Assembly: GCF_900108025.1 (NCBI RefSeq)
Contig: NZ_FNUS01000001.1
Coordinates: forward strand, 744,001 to 808,000
Origin: Halpernia humi
GTDB taxonomy: Bacteria; Bacteroidota; Bacteroidia; Flavobacteriales; Weeksellaceae
Reading direction: 5' to 3'
Length of the DNA: 64,000 nt
Positions 27,027-36,179 of this stretch are shown here, piece after piece. The translations under genes were made by a program, and so were the position numbers. Positions within the stretch are counted from its first letter, which is position 1. Every line of letters begins with the position of its first letter. The notes under the pieces were generated by a model. It ran no database searches. It saw only the letters and a program-made list of their open reading frames with translations, and had not been told where the DNA came from.

Positions 27027-28007
27027 TTAAAAAAATTCTAAATTTTTAAGAATGGCTTCGGCTTTTAGTTCGGTTTCCGCCCATTCATTTAGCGCTTTGC
27101 TTTGGGCTGTAATTCCGCCTCCTACAAAAACTTCCGCCGCGTTTTTATGTATTTTAGAGCATCTTAAATTTACGAAATAATAGATTTCATCAGTAGTTTC
27201 TACTTTAGAATAACCCGCATAAAATTCTCTAGGATTTTCTTCAAAATTAGAAATTGCAGTTTTGCAAAATTCTTTTGGAATACCACAAACAGCAGGCGTT
27301 GGATGAAGTTCTGAAATTAAATTTTCTAAATTTTTTCTTTCTAATTTTAATTTAAAATCTGTACGAAGATGTTTGATATTGCCAGAAATATGATCTTTGG
27401 TTTCAGAAATTTCAACTTCATCTGAATATTTAGATAATACAGATTTCACATAATTACTTACCGTTTTTTGTTCATCCAATTCCTTAGATGTCCAAGTTTT
27501 ATTTAATGCTAAAGTTCCGGCCAAACTCATTGTTTCAAAAGTGGCATTTTCTTTATTAAATTTACCTAAAACTTCAGAAAAAGCACCCAACCAGCAGGCG
27601 TTTTCAGTTCTAAATAAATAAGTGAAAGCATTATCATAAGCTTTTATTAAATTTAAAAAACTTTGAGATAAGTTGATATTTTTGTCTTTTAAATCCAGAA
27701 TTTTCCGACGAGAAATAACCAATTTTGGAATTTTATTTTTTTGGATAAATGAAATGACTTCATCTAATTTTTTAGTGTAATTTTCTTCAGATTCTTCTTC
27801 GCATTTATTCAACTTAAAATTTAAATCCTTAGAAAATAGCGGATTTATTAATAGTTCATTAACAGAACTATTTTGCAGATTTCCTTTAAAATCTAATTTT
27901 TCTAAACCATCAAAACTGGTGAATTGAACCACATGATTTTCGGATGATACATCATTAGAAAAAATAGTTTTGGAAAAAGGAAGTCGGAAATAGATTTGGT
28001 TTCGCAT
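27027..28007 (-). CDS. menF: Isochorismate synthase (MenF/EntC type)
   Basis: The 326-aa product starts at the ATG read from 28007; the TTG at 28019 lies inside the preceding gene. It is a chorismate-utilising enzyme. VISRRKILDL, AFTYLFRTENACWLGAFSEVL, SLAGTLALN, HPTPAVCGIP and the C-terminal GGGITAQS are the conserved blocks of isochorismate synthases. With the adjacent thioesterase (stop and start codons one base apart), the context is menaquinone synthesis: chorismate to isochorismate at the entry, and DHNA-CoA hydrolysis later. Somewhat shorter than MenF of E. coli, normal for Bacteroidota. Confidence 0.88.
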   Translation of the reverse strand: MRNQIYFRLPFSKTIFSNDVSSENHVVQFTSFDGLEKLDFKGNLQNSSVNELLINPLFSKDLNFKLNKCEEESEENYTKKLDEVISFIQKNKIPKLVISRRKILDLKDKNINLSQSFLNLIKAYDNAFTYLFRTENACWLGAFSEVLGKFNKENATFETMSLAGTLALNKTWTSKELDEQKTVSNYVKSVLSKYSDEVEISETKDHISGNIKHLRTDFKLKLERKNLENLISELHPTPAVCGIPKEFCKTAISNFEENPREFYAGYSKVETTDEIYYFVNLRCSKIHKNAAEVFVGGGITAQSKALNEWAETELKAEAILKNLEFF

Positions 28008-28008
28008 T

Positions 28009-28431
28009 TTACTTCGCAATCACATTATTAGTCATCGTAGTATAGTTGATGAGATCCCCTTTTTCGTTGCGAATCTCTATTTCAGAAACATGCATCGTTT
28101 TACCTTTTCTTATAAATTTTGCAGTGCCGGTTACCATTCCTTTTCGAATGCTGCGCAAATGGTTGGAATTTATATTGGTTCCAACAGCATAATATTTTTC
28201 TTTATCTATGAAAATATTAGACAAACACGAACCTAAGGTTTCGGCCAAAACACAACTTGCGCCGCCGTGCAAAATCCCAAAAGGTTGATGCACTCCTTCA
28301 TCAACAGGCATCGTGGCGGAAAGTGAATCTTCGGTAACTTCAGAAAATTGAATGCCGAGGTTTTTGGCGAGCAGACCGTTTCCCCAATTATTTAAAAAAT
28401 CTAAAATTTCTTTTTTTTCTTTATTTGTCAT
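28009..28431 (-). CDS. menI: PaaI-family hotdog thioesterase, probably DHNA-CoA thioesterase
   Basis: This 140-aa single hotdog domain carries HQPFGILHGGASCVLAETLG, the active-site block of the EntH/MenI group, with the catalytic glutamate in LAETLG. DHNA-CoA thioesterases release 1,4-dihydroxy-2-naphthoate in menaquinone synthesis. That role is favoured because the gene is in an operon with the isochorismate synthase directly downstream. A general acyl-CoA proofreading role remains possible. The gap to menF is a single base, so translation is probably coupled. Confidence 0.8.
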   Translation of the reverse strand: MTNKEKKEILDFLNNWGNGLLAKNLGIQFSEVTEDSLSATMPVDEGVHQPFGILHGGASCVLAETLGSCLSNIFIDKEKYYAVGTNINSNHLRSIRKGMVTGTAKFIRKGKTMHVSEIEIRNEKGDLINYTTMTNNVIAK

Positions 28432-28448
28432 TTTTTAATTTGGAAATA

Positions 28449-28645
28449 TTTCACGCAATGACGCTTTTTTTCACGCAATGTGCGCTATGGTTTTACGCAA
28501 TGTACGCAATGGTTTATTTTGTGGTTAGATTTTGAGTTTTTGTGTTGTTTCACGCAATGACGCTTTTTTTCACGCAATGAGCGCTATGGTTTTACGCAAT
28601 GTACGCAATGTACGCAATGGTTAATATTGTGGTTAGATTTAGGAA
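28449..28645. repeat. Two-unit tandem array on an ACGCAATG motif
   Basis: Two units of about 99-108 bp begin at 28449 and 28548 with TTTCACGCAATGACGC. Each carries several ACGCAATG words, and the second unit has an extra GTACGCAAT. The motif is shared with the array at 8196-8640, but the unit structure differs. It lies upstream of the thioesterase start, between two minus-strand genes. Confidence 0.9.
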
Positions 28646-28746
28646 AACCTAATTAAAATGTATTTTTTTTAATTAAAAATTGGCTCAATCTGTAAAATCT
28701 GCAAGGAATTATTTCAAATAAAATAATTGTAATTGATTTTTAATAT

Positions 28747-29313
28747 TTAATAAATCTTCGGATTCCAGTTTTCTGGAACGGCGGGAACAATTGGTCGGTA
28801 ATATTCTTCTAATTCTGCCATTATATCTTCAAAAGTACGCGTTTGCAAATCGTGCACAGAAATTGCTTTTCCGAGGTGAATTTCTTTTTTTGAAAAGTCT
28901 CCGGCACCCAAAACAATTGGTACTTTGGATTTTAAAGCCATGTAATAAAAGCCTTTTTTCCATTTTTCAACACGGCTGCGAGTACCTTCTGGCGTGATTA
29001 CCAGACTAAAATCTTCGCGTTTAAACTGCCGATCTACAAAGTTTACCAAATCGTTTCTTTGGGATCTATCGATACCAATTCCACCTAAAGCTTTTACTAT
29101 AAAACCATACCATGCTTTTGTGTGTTGATCTTTAATGATTATTTTTAAAGGTTTACCTAAAACCCAATAGGCGAAATTGCCTAAAATATATTCAATATTT
29201 GCGGTGTGTGGTGCTACCACGAGGATGCAACGGTCTAGATTTTTCACATCGCCATCTAGAACTATTTTCCAGCCGAGAATTTTTAGGGCTAATTTACCGA
29301 GTAATTTTTTCAT
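28747..29313 (-). CDS. PlsC-like glycerolipid acyltransferase
   Basis: This 188-aa small member of the acyltransferase superfamily has the catalytic APHTANIEY (His followed after four residues by Glu, where Asp is usual) and the phosphate-binding ITPEGTRSR motif. KKGFYYMALKSKVPIV is the typical third block. A short amphipathic N-terminus (LGKLALKILGWKIV) probably binds the membrane. It would transfer an acyl group to a lysophospholipid or related alcohol; the exact substrate is unknown. It is a second paralogue besides the gene at 5090 and is closer to the canonical motif. Monocistronic, with a tandem repeat downstream. Confidence 0.85.
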   Translation of the reverse strand: MKKLLGKLALKILGWKIVLDGDVKNLDRCILVVAPHTANIEYILGNFAYWVLGKPLKIIIKDQHTKAWYGFIVKALGGIGIDRSQRNDLVNFVDRQFKREDFSLVITPEGTRSRVEKWKKGFYYMALKSKVPIVLGAGDFSKKEIHLGKAISVHDLQTRTFEDIMAELEEYYRPIVPAVPENWNPKIY

Positions 29314-29328
29314 TGAGTTTTAGTATTT

Positions 29329-29363
29329 AAAAACAAAAAGTATAACCAACAAGTGGTTATACT
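29329..29363 (-). terminator. Rho-independent terminator behind the 20-aa ORF
   Basis: On the minus strand a perfect 10-bp stem (AGTATAACCA/TGGTTATACT, 5-nt loop) is followed by TTTTTGTTTTT. It starts 25 bp after the stop codon of the small ORF and lies 16 bp before the next gene. Confidence 0.88.
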
Positions 29364-29388
29364 GCAAATATATTAAATAAGAATTTGG

Positions 29389-29451
29389 TTAGAACAATCC
29401 AGTGATGAAATTCACCACCGTGAGCACGATGTCTAAAACTAATTGTACCAT
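29389..29451 (-). CDS. Candidate 20-residue hydrophobic peptide
   Basis: The ORF starts ATG GTA CAA at 29451 and stops at 29389. It encodes 20 residues: MVQLVLDIVLTVVNFITGLF. It is strongly hydrophobic with a single charge (Asp7) and would form one membrane helix. The peptide resembles the scale of toxin peptides and phenol-soluble modulins in size only; no homology is claimed. Support comes from context: a TATCTTCG promoter box about 40 bp upstream, a strong terminator 25 bp downstream, and no other gene in the 311-bp gap. The transcript would be about 150 nt, so it might equally be a small regulatory RNA. Confidence 0.5.
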   Translation of the reverse strand: MVQLVLDIVLTVVNFITGLF

Positions 29452-29489
29452 AATTTTTGTGTTAAATGATTAAGAAAATTTTAACATTA

Positions 29490-29497
29490 CGAAGATA
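29490..29497 (-). promoter_or_regulatory. -7 box (TATCTTCG) of the 20-aa peptide unit
   Basis: One mismatch to TAnnTTTG; the same TATCTTCG box precedes ileS. It implies a leader of about 32 nt. No -33 TTG is found at 19-21 bp. Confidence 0.4.
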
Positions 29498-29550
29498 AGC
29501 TATTGCGATTAATAAATATCTTAACAGAACGTTAAATTTTTAAATAATTA

Positions 29551-29611
29551 ATAAAAAAGAAAGTAAGCAGCGTGGAAGCATAATTTAGTTAAAAGACCAT
29601 CCACGCTTGCT
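29551..29611 (-). terminator. Terminator of the padR-pspC operon
   Basis: On the minus strand AGCAAGCGTGGA pairs with TCCACGCTGCT around a 23-nt loop (one bulge), followed by a T-rich run. It begins 14 bp after the pspC-gene stop codon and separates it from the small peptide unit. Confidence 0.75.
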
Positions 29612-29624
29612 GCACTCTCAATTT

Positions 29625-31316
29625 CTATTTGGTTTTTATAGAGATTTTGCTTTTCTCGCCATCTTTATCCACATCAATTTTTATATTTTTAAAATCTTTT
29701 GGACTGACGTTTAAATTTTTTATTAGATTTTCGGCTTCTTCTTTTCCTACTTTTTTTCCGTTGATGATGATGGAATCTGCGTCTTCAGACGGCACTACGA
29801 TTGATTTTCCGTTGATGTTTATATTTACAGAATCACTAGAATCAGAATCGCTGCTGTCTGAACTGTTATTTTCATCGTCATTCACACTCACTTTATTTTC
29901 TCTTAATTCAAGCACTTTTGTGTTTTTTGGCACAACCAATTCATATTCAACGTGGTAACTTCTAAATCTGTCTTTATATGGATAACTCATAAAATTTGGG
30001 AATAATATTTTGTTACCTGATATTTCCACCGGAACAGACAAATTCATTGGGATATTATAGCCTCTTCCCTCTTTTTTGATAATTAAATAAGGCGTTTTTA
30101 CCTCCTCTTTTCTGGTAATATCAATATCTGGGTAATCACCTTTGTAAACTTTATTTTTATCTGAATAAATATTATCATCGTAGCCTACAAAATTTTGCGG
30201 AATTACGACTTGTCTAGAATCTACGTATAATGTATCAGAAATAGTAGGAATGCTTATGTTTTGCGTATCTTGGTTTTCACCTTTAAACATCATATCTTTT
30301 TTAGCCATATTAATTCCGAAGTACGTACTTAAAGCGATTAATGAAATCACCAAGGCTCCGATTACATAGCCCACATTTCGAACTTTTGTTTTTGGAGAAA
30401 ATAATTTTATGCTAAAAAGACTAAATATTATGCCGAAAATAAGTGCGCCAATCACTGCCATAGCAATCAAAACTTTATCTAAGCCATTTTCATTGATATA
30501 AAAATCAAACTGGCTCATTCCGGGGAAATCATGATTTCCCAATATTCCTATAATAAAGAAAGTACCAATAATGCAACTGAATGCAAGAAATGCAAAGAAT
30601 GAACCTAAAACATATCTAATAAGATTCCAAATGCCGTTTCCCGCATTATTGATGTAGGGTTTATTTTCTTTGTAGATTTCTCCAACTCTTTGGGTAGATT
30701 CGTTTGCAAATTGAACAATTTTATTAGATTCATCTTTTAAATTATCAAAATTTAAAGGTTTCCCTTTCATTTTAAGATAATCTGCCGCCGTTTCTGCTTT
30801 TGGCAAAACAATCCAAAGAATAATGTAAACCAAGCCGATTAGAAGAGAAGAAATTGCGGTAAAAAGACCAACAATAAATAGTCCCAACCAAATGGCACGC
30901 ATGGCCGTAATATCTAAACCTACATATTGCGCCAAACCTGCGCAAACGCCTGCAATTTTTTGCTGAGCAGGATCTCGGAATAATTGTTTCTTTCCGCTGA
31001 AAGCTGTCGTTTTTTCTTCTTTTTTTGCTTTTGTTTTTTCAGAATAATAGGCTTCTTCCTGCTCTTCAATTTTTTCTGGCGCACCAATTTGTGCAATCAC
31101 TTTTTCTACATCATCATCGTTGATGACTTCTCTTTTGCCAAGAGTTTCTTTAAAGATTTCGACCATTCGAATTTCTATATCGTGCATCACCTCATCTGCT
31201 TCATTAGCATCTAAAGTATTACGAAGGGCAGCTAAATAATCGCTAAGTTTTATGTAAGCATGTTCTTCTATTGTGAAAGAAAAACCTGCAAGTCCTATTG
31301 AGAGTGTCTTATTCAT
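29625..31316 (-). CDS. PspC-domain membrane protein
   Basis: This 563-aa protein starts with a helical cytosolic region (residues 1-85, DYLAALRNTLDANEADEVM), followed by a charged linker. A PspC domain with KIAGVCAGLAQYVGLD (about residue 115-130) and its helices comes next, then three to four further transmembrane segments to about residue 340, and a long C-terminal region ending in a Ser/Asp-rich stretch and a beta-rich tail. PspC-like proteins sense or respond to envelope stress. It lies 4 bp after the padR gene, so the regulator probably controls it. This is a common pair in Bacteroidota. Confidence 0.88.
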   Translation of the reverse strand: MNKTLSIGLAGFSFTIEEHAYIKLSDYLAALRNTLDANEADEVMHDIEIRMVEIFKETLGKREVINDDDVEKVIAQIGAPEKIEEQEEAYYSEKTKAKKEEKTTAFSGKKQLFRDPAQQKIAGVCAGLAQYVGLDITAMRAIWLGLFIVGLFTAISSLLIGLVYIILWIVLPKAETAADYLKMKGKPLNFDNLKDESNKIVQFANESTQRVGEIYKENKPYINNAGNGIWNLIRYVLGSFFAFLAFSCIIGTFFIIGILGNHDFPGMSQFDFYINENGLDKVLIAMAVIGALIFGIIFSLFSIKLFSPKTKVRNVGYVIGALVISLIALSTYFGINMAKKDMMFKGENQDTQNISIPTISDTLYVDSRQVVIPQNFVGYDDNIYSDKNKVYKGDYPDIDITRKEEVKTPYLIIKKEGRGYNIPMNLSVPVEISGNKILFPNFMSYPYKDRFRSYHVEYELVVPKNTKVLELRENKVSVNDDENNSSDSSDSDSSDSVNININGKSIVVPSEDADSIIINGKKVGKEEAENLIKNLNVSPKDFKNIKIDVDKDGEKSKISIKTK

Positions 31317-31320
31317 GGTA

Positions 31321-31656
31321 TTAAATATTAGAAGGTTGGGTAATTTGGTTTACGGAAACGGTAAGTTCCGTCCAGGTTACTTGTAATTCAGCAAGAAAAT
31401 TTTTGCCTTTTTCGGTAATCTGGTAGTATTTTCGCGGTGGCCCGCCTGTAGATTCTTCCCATCTATAAGAAAGAAATTCTGCATTTTTCAATCGCGTTAG
31501 AAGTGGGTAAAGTGTTCCTTCCACTACATCCAAGCGTCCTTTTTTAAGTTCCTCTATCAAATCTGAAACATACATTTCACGATGATCAATCAGGCTTAAA
31601 ATACAGAACTCTAGAATGCCTTTCCGCATTTGCGCTTTGGTGTTCTCTGTATTCAT
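31321..31656 (-). CDS. PadR-family transcriptional regulator
   Basis: This 111-aa winged-helix regulator carries the PadR signatures MRKGILEFCILSLI, the recognition region GRLDVVEGTLYPLLTRLK, and GGPPRKYYQITEKG in the wing. It lacks a long C-terminal effector domain, as in the short PadR-s2 group. It is the first gene of a two-gene operon with the PspC protein. Direct TAYTATGCAA words around its promoter (31792-31830) are candidate operators for autoregulation. Confidence 0.93.
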   Translation of the reverse strand: MNTENTKAQMRKGILEFCILSLIDHREMYVSDLIEELKKGRLDVVEGTLYPLLTRLKNAEFLSYRWEESTGGPPRKYYQITEKGKNFLAELQVTWTELTVSVNQITQPSNI

Positions 31657-31791
31657 TTGTAAATATTTGTTGTTTTTGAGATCAAATGGAACCGCCCATT
31701 AATTAATTTTAATTGATAAAATTTATAATCTGCGATTTCATAAGCGGCTCTGGTTAAATAATTTTATAAAAAATAGATTCTATTTCGATTA

Positions 31792-31830
31792 TACTATGCA
31801 AAGATATACAATTAAAACAGTATTATGCAA
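31792..31830 (-). promoter_or_regulatory. padR operon promoter with candidate operator repeats
   Basis: On the minus strand TTG (31830-31828) is followed after 21 bp by TATCTTTG (31806-31799), a good -33/-7 pair. Overlapping both elements are the direct repeats TACTATGCAA (31792-31801) and TATTATGCAA (31821-31830), 29 bp apart. The leader to the padR ATG would be about 136 nt. Confidence 0.55.
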
Positions 31831-32053
31831 TACAAAGTAGTAAAAAAAATCATTAATATGCATTAACTAGTTGATAATCAATTCCATTAATTTTAAATCA
31901 TTTCGATTAACATTAAAAAAAATTAAATAAAAAGTTGTGTTTAGTTTAAATTTAACAGGATAATACAAATTATTACATTTTTATTTAACTATAATTTTAA
32001 GACTTTTTATAATATTATTCATAATTTATACCTTATTTTACCAATACATTTAT
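31831..32053. other. AT-rich divergent spacer
   Basis: Very AT-rich sequence between the padR promoter and the receptor promoter, including a TTAATATGCATTAA palindrome near 31853-31866. I see nothing else I can support. Confidence 0.4.
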
Positions 32054-32061
32054 TACTTTTG
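32054..32061 (+). promoter_or_regulatory. -7 box (TACTTTTG) of the TonB receptor gene
   Basis: The box overlaps a TTG at 32059 that would extend the frame upstream, which makes the ATG at 32089 the likely start (28 nt further). Confidence 0.5.
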
Positions 32062-32088
32062 ATTAATAATATTAAAAATTTAATAACT

Positions 32089-34841
32089 ATGTGGAAAATT
32101 TACTTTGAAAAAATGCTGGTTCTTGGTGCACTCACTTCGGTGGCTGCATTTGCGTACGCTCAAGAAAAAGCAAAAGACAGCATCAAAACAAATGATGTAG
32201 AAAAAGTCACTATCATTGGCTCTAGAAACAAAAGCAGAGTCGCTACTGACACACCTGTACCTGTTGATGTTTTAAACATTAGTGAACTTGCAGTAGCCGC
32301 TCCTCAAACCGATCTCAACCAGATTTTGAATTATGTAGCGCCTTCTTTTACCTCTAATGCCATGACGGTTGCAGATGGAACAGATCATATTGATCCTGCT
32401 CAATTGAGAGGCTTGGGACCAGATCAAGTTTTGGTTTTACTTAATGGAAAAAGAAGACACAATTCATCTTTAGTTAATGTAAATGGAACACCAGGAAGAG
32501 GTTCTGTAGGAACCGATCTAAACGCAATTCCTGCTTTTTCAATCGATAGAATTGAAGTTTTAAGAGACGGCGCGTCTTCTCAATATGGTTCCGATGCTAT
32601 TGCAGGAGTTATTAATGTGGTGATGAAAAGAGCAACTGGAAAACTAGATTTACAATTAAGCTCTGGCGCAAACGTCACAAATGGCGCTAATGACAATACC
32701 GGAGGAATGGATGGAGAAAAACTACAATTAGACGCCAATTATGGTTTTAAAGTTGGAGATAAAGGTTTTGTGAATTTAACAGGTACAGTGGGTTGGAGAA
32801 ATCCAACTTCCAGAGCAGGAACTTGGGATGGAACCGCTTTTAATCTTTATAATGCAGTAGAACAAAGAGCCAGAGAAAACGGAACAATTCTTTCTGGATT
32901 GTTTGATAGAGTTTCTGGTGGTGTTGCAACACTTAATGGCACAGATGTTACAAATAATGTAATCAATACCATTCACCAGTACGCTTCGCAAGTAGGATAT
33001 TTAACAGCTGCACAACAAACTGCAATTGCCAACACAAACAGCATCACAGGCTTACAAAGTTTACTTAAAACAGACGTTACAGATAATGAATTGTCTTACA
33101 GAGGATTGACAAGAAAAGACATTAACATGAGAGTAGGACAATCCAAAGCGTCTAATGTGCAGTTTATGGCAAACTCCATCATACCAATTAATGATAAATT
33201 AGATTTTTATTGGTTTGGTGGTTATGGTTATAGAGATGGAAATTCTGCAGGTTTCTATAGACGAGCCGACCAAAATAGAGACCAATCTGCTTTTTACCCA
33301 AATGGATTTTTACCTGAAATTGGTTCTACAATTAAAGATTTTTCTTTGGCTGGAGGTTTAAAAGGTAAAATTATGGGTTGGGATTTTGATTTTAGTAATA
33401 CTTACGGACAAAACAAATTTGATTATACCATTTTAAATACTGCAAACGTAACTATGCCAGTAAATCCTAATGGTAGTTTTCAAAATGAATTTGATTCAGG
33501 AGGTTTAAAATACGGTCAAAACTCCGTCAACTTAGATTTTTCTAAAAACTATGATGTATTAAGTGGTTTAAACGTGGCTTTTGGTAGTGAATTTAGAACT
33601 GAAATGTATAAAATAAGAGCAGGAGAAGAAGCGTCTTGGGCTCAATATAATGTAGATGGCACAATAAATACGGTCAATCCTAATGGTAATTTACCAACAG
33701 ATTTCTTTGGATCTTCTAGACCTGGAGGCGCACAAGTTTTTCCAGGTTTTAGACCAGAAAATGCTGTAAATGAAACCAGAAATAATATCGCTTTCTATGT
33801 AGATACAGAATTCGATTTGACCAAAGCATTTTTAGTAGAAGTTGCCGGACGTTTTGAAAATTACTCAGATTTCGGTTCTACATTTAATTATAAAGTCGCG
33901 ACCCGTTATAAATTGGGAGGAGGCTTTGCATTAAGAGGCGCAATTTCTTCAGGATTTAGAGCACCTTCTTTGGCACAAAGATATTTTAACTCTACTTCTA
34001 CCATCTTCGTTAACGGAATCGCAACGGAACAAGGTTTATTTAGAAATGATTCCCAGTTGGCTGTTCTTTTAGGAATCCCAAGTTTGAAACAAGAAGAATC
34101 AAACAACTACAGTTTTGGGGTTACATGGAAAATTCCTAACACCAGATTATCTTTAACAACCGATGGATATTACATTAAAATAAAAAACAGGATTGTGATG
34201 ACGGGTGCATTTTCGCCTACTCCAGCGACACAAGCATTATTTAATCAAGCAGGCGCGACAAGTGCTTCATTCTTTGCCAACGCCATTGATACCCAAACCA
34301 GAGGTTAGATGTAGTATTATCTAATGTTGCAACCTTGGGCAAAGCAAGATTGAAATCTGATTTGGCTTTAGCATTAACCAAAACCGAAAGAATTGGAGAT
34401 ATTCATTCTTCTGATAAACTTAAAGGTTCAGAATCCACTTACTTTAGTGAATCTTCGAGAATATATCTACAAGAAGCAGTTCCAAGAGCCAAACTTAGTT
34501 TTATGAATACATTAACTCTAAATAAATTTGATATTTATTCTAGACTCTCCTATTTTGGTAAAGTTACCGATCCAAACACAGGTGTAGCAGATGGTATTAC
34601 AAAAGTTGATGCAAATGGGCACCCTGTTTATGGAGGAAAAGTAATTACAGACGCCTCTGTAAGTTATGCATTTACTAAAATGTTTAGATTAACAGTAGGC
34701 GCAAACAATTTATTTGATACCTATCCAGACAAAAATCTCGCTTCTTTAACAAGTGGCGATCAGTTTATCTATTCTAGAGCCGTGTCTCAGTTTGGTTTTG
34801 CAGGAAGATATTTATTCGCAAGAGTTAATTTAACTTTCTAA
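32089..34841 (+). pseudogene. TonB-dependent outer-membrane receptor, interrupted by a one-base deletion
   Basis: The signal peptide (MLVLGALTSVAAFAYAQ) is followed by a plug domain (residues about 50-190: LNQILNYVAPSFTSN, LRGLGPDQVLVLLNGKRRH, IDRIEVLRDGASSQYGSDAI) and then a beta-barrel. The frame stops at 34308 (GGT TAG), but continues at once in the next frame (LGKARLKSDLAL) to the typical barrel end YLFARVNLTF. Reading GGTTTAGAT for GGTTAGAT at 34304-34310 restores 917 codons. The cause is either a true frameshift or a homopolymer sequencing error. There is no carboxypeptidase-regulatory domain before the plug and no SusD partner, so a siderophore or metal ligand is more likely than glycan; the ligand is unknown. 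Confidence 0.88.
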
Positions 34842-34863
34842 AAAGCAAATACTTCTCACTAAA

Positions 34864-34898
34864 AAAAATCCGATAAGAAATGTTCTTATCGGATTTTT
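34864..34898. terminator. Bidirectional Rho-independent terminator
   Basis: AAAATCCGATAAGAA pairs perfectly with TTCTTATCGGATTTT across a 3-nt loop, with A and T runs on both flanks. It serves the TonB receptor and could also stop the convergent cysteine-synthase gene. Confidence 0.92.
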
Positions 34899-34957
34899 CA
34901 TTTTATAACCAACCTTGATTAAAATAAATTCTAGTTTTTAGTTAAATTAAAATCTCA

Positions 34958-35941
34958 TTAATCCAACCAGCCCTGCTCTTTCATCCAATCATCATTATAA
35001 ATCTTGGCAACATAGCGCGAACCGTGATCGTGCAAAAGCACTACAATTATATCATCTTTCGTAAACTGATCTTTCATCTGCACCAAAGCAGCAATCGCAC
35101 TTCCAGCAGAATAACCACAAAAAATACCCTCTTCTTTGGCTAATTTTCTAGCATAAATTGCTCCATCTTTATCCGTCACCTTCTCAAAATGATCAATCAC
35201 ATTCATATCATAATTTTCAGGAATAATATCTTCGCCAATGCCTTCTGTGATGTAAGTGTAGGCATTTCTCAAATCCAAAACACCCGTATCATGATACTCT
35301 TTCAAGATAGAGCCATAAGTATCCACACCAATTATTTGAATATTTTTATCCTTTTCCTTAAAGAATTTTCCGCAACCAGTAATTGTACCGCCCGTTCCCG
35401 CGCCAACTACAAAATGCGTTAATTTCCCTTCCGTTTGCTCCCAAATTTCTGGTGCAGTACTTTCATAATGCGCTTCCCGGTTAGATAAATTATCATACTG
35501 ATTCACGTACCAACCGTTTTCAGTTTCAGTAGCCAATCGTTTAGAAACACTGTAATAAGACCTTGGATCTGTAGGCTTTACGTCGGTTGGGCACACAATC
35601 ACTTCCGCACCCATTGCACGCAAAATATCACATTTTTCTTTAGATTGTTTGGCATTTGTCACAAAAATACATTTGTAGCCTTTTATAATTGCGGCTAAAG
35701 CCAAGCCCATTCCAGTATTTCCAGAAGTGCCTTCAATAATAGTTCCGCCAGGTTTTAAGCGGCCATCATTTTCAGCATCTTTAATCATTTTTAAAGCCAT
35801 TCTGTCTTTTACAGAATTCCCAGGATTAAAAGTCTCCACTTTCGCCAAAACCAATGCGGGGAAATCTTCTCCTAAAACTTTGTTTATTTTCACCAAAGGC
35901 GTATTCCCGATGGTTTCTAATATATTTTCTGCGTATTTCAT
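34958..35941 (-). CDS. PLP-dependent cysteine synthase / cystathionine beta-synthase-like enzyme
   Basis: This 327-aa fold-type II PLP enzyme has its Schiff-base lysine in NPGNSVKDR (K45). EGTSGNTGMGLA binds the substrate carboxylate, and the phosphate loop is GAGTGGTITG. CPTDVKPTDPRSYYSV and the ending DHGSRYVAKIYNDDWM favour the cystathionine-beta-synthase branch without its C-terminal CBS pair. It would condense serine or O-acetylserine with homocysteine or sulfide. Which reaction occurs cannot be settled from sequence. It is monocistronic, with a REP-like element directly upstream of its start codon. Confidence 0.88.
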   Translation of the reverse strand: MKYAENILETIGNTPLVKINKVLGEDFPALVLAKVETFNPGNSVKDRMALKMIKDAENDGRLKPGGTIIEGTSGNTGMGLALAAIIKGYKCIFVTNAKQSKEKCDILRAMGAEVIVCPTDVKPTDPRSYYSVSKRLATETENGWYVNQYDNLSNREAHYESTAPEIWEQTEGKLTHFVVGAGTGGTITGCGKFFKEKDKNIQIIGVDTYGSILKEYHDTGVLDLRNAYTYITEGIGEDIIPENYDMNVIDHFEKVTDKDGAIYARKLAKEEGIFCGYSAGSAIAALVQMKDQFTKDDIIVVLLHDHGSRYVAKIYNDDWMKEQGWLD

Positions 35942-35952
35942 ATCAATTTTTT

Positions 35953-36050
35953 GGGAGCAAGACAGTTTTGTTTTTTTAGAATATTACACCCGCTTTCCGC
36001 TATATCTGCGCCCCTAATCGGGTCGCAGGATGCCGCTGCAATCGGGGCTA
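35953..36050. repeat. REP-like intergenic element, copy C
   Basis: It starts GGGAGCAAGAC (shared with copy D) and contains CCCGCTTTCCGCTATATC, an irregular GCGCCCC...GGGTCGC hairpin, GATGCCGCTGCAATCGGGG and CTA. It lies just upstream of the cysteine-synthase-like gene, within its probable leader. Confidence 0.75.
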
Positions 36051-36179
36051 AAAAGAAGATTTCCGCTTTTTCCGAGGGCAAATTTACGAAAAAAAATAGG
36101 GACTAAAAACCTTAAAGATGTGAACTAAACTTTAACTAAAACAAAAAGAAACCAAAAATTTTACTTTTCGCTTAATATT

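Noticed and set aside
28432-28448. Independent small ORFs in the ACGCAATG arrays
   Set aside because: Short frames through tandem repeats on both arrays are by-products of the repeat unit.
31861-32053. Additional promoter or riboswitch upstream of the TonB receptor
   Set aside because: Only AT-rich sequence with a single TAnnTTTG box; no conserved aptamer blocks or iron-box pattern I could defend.
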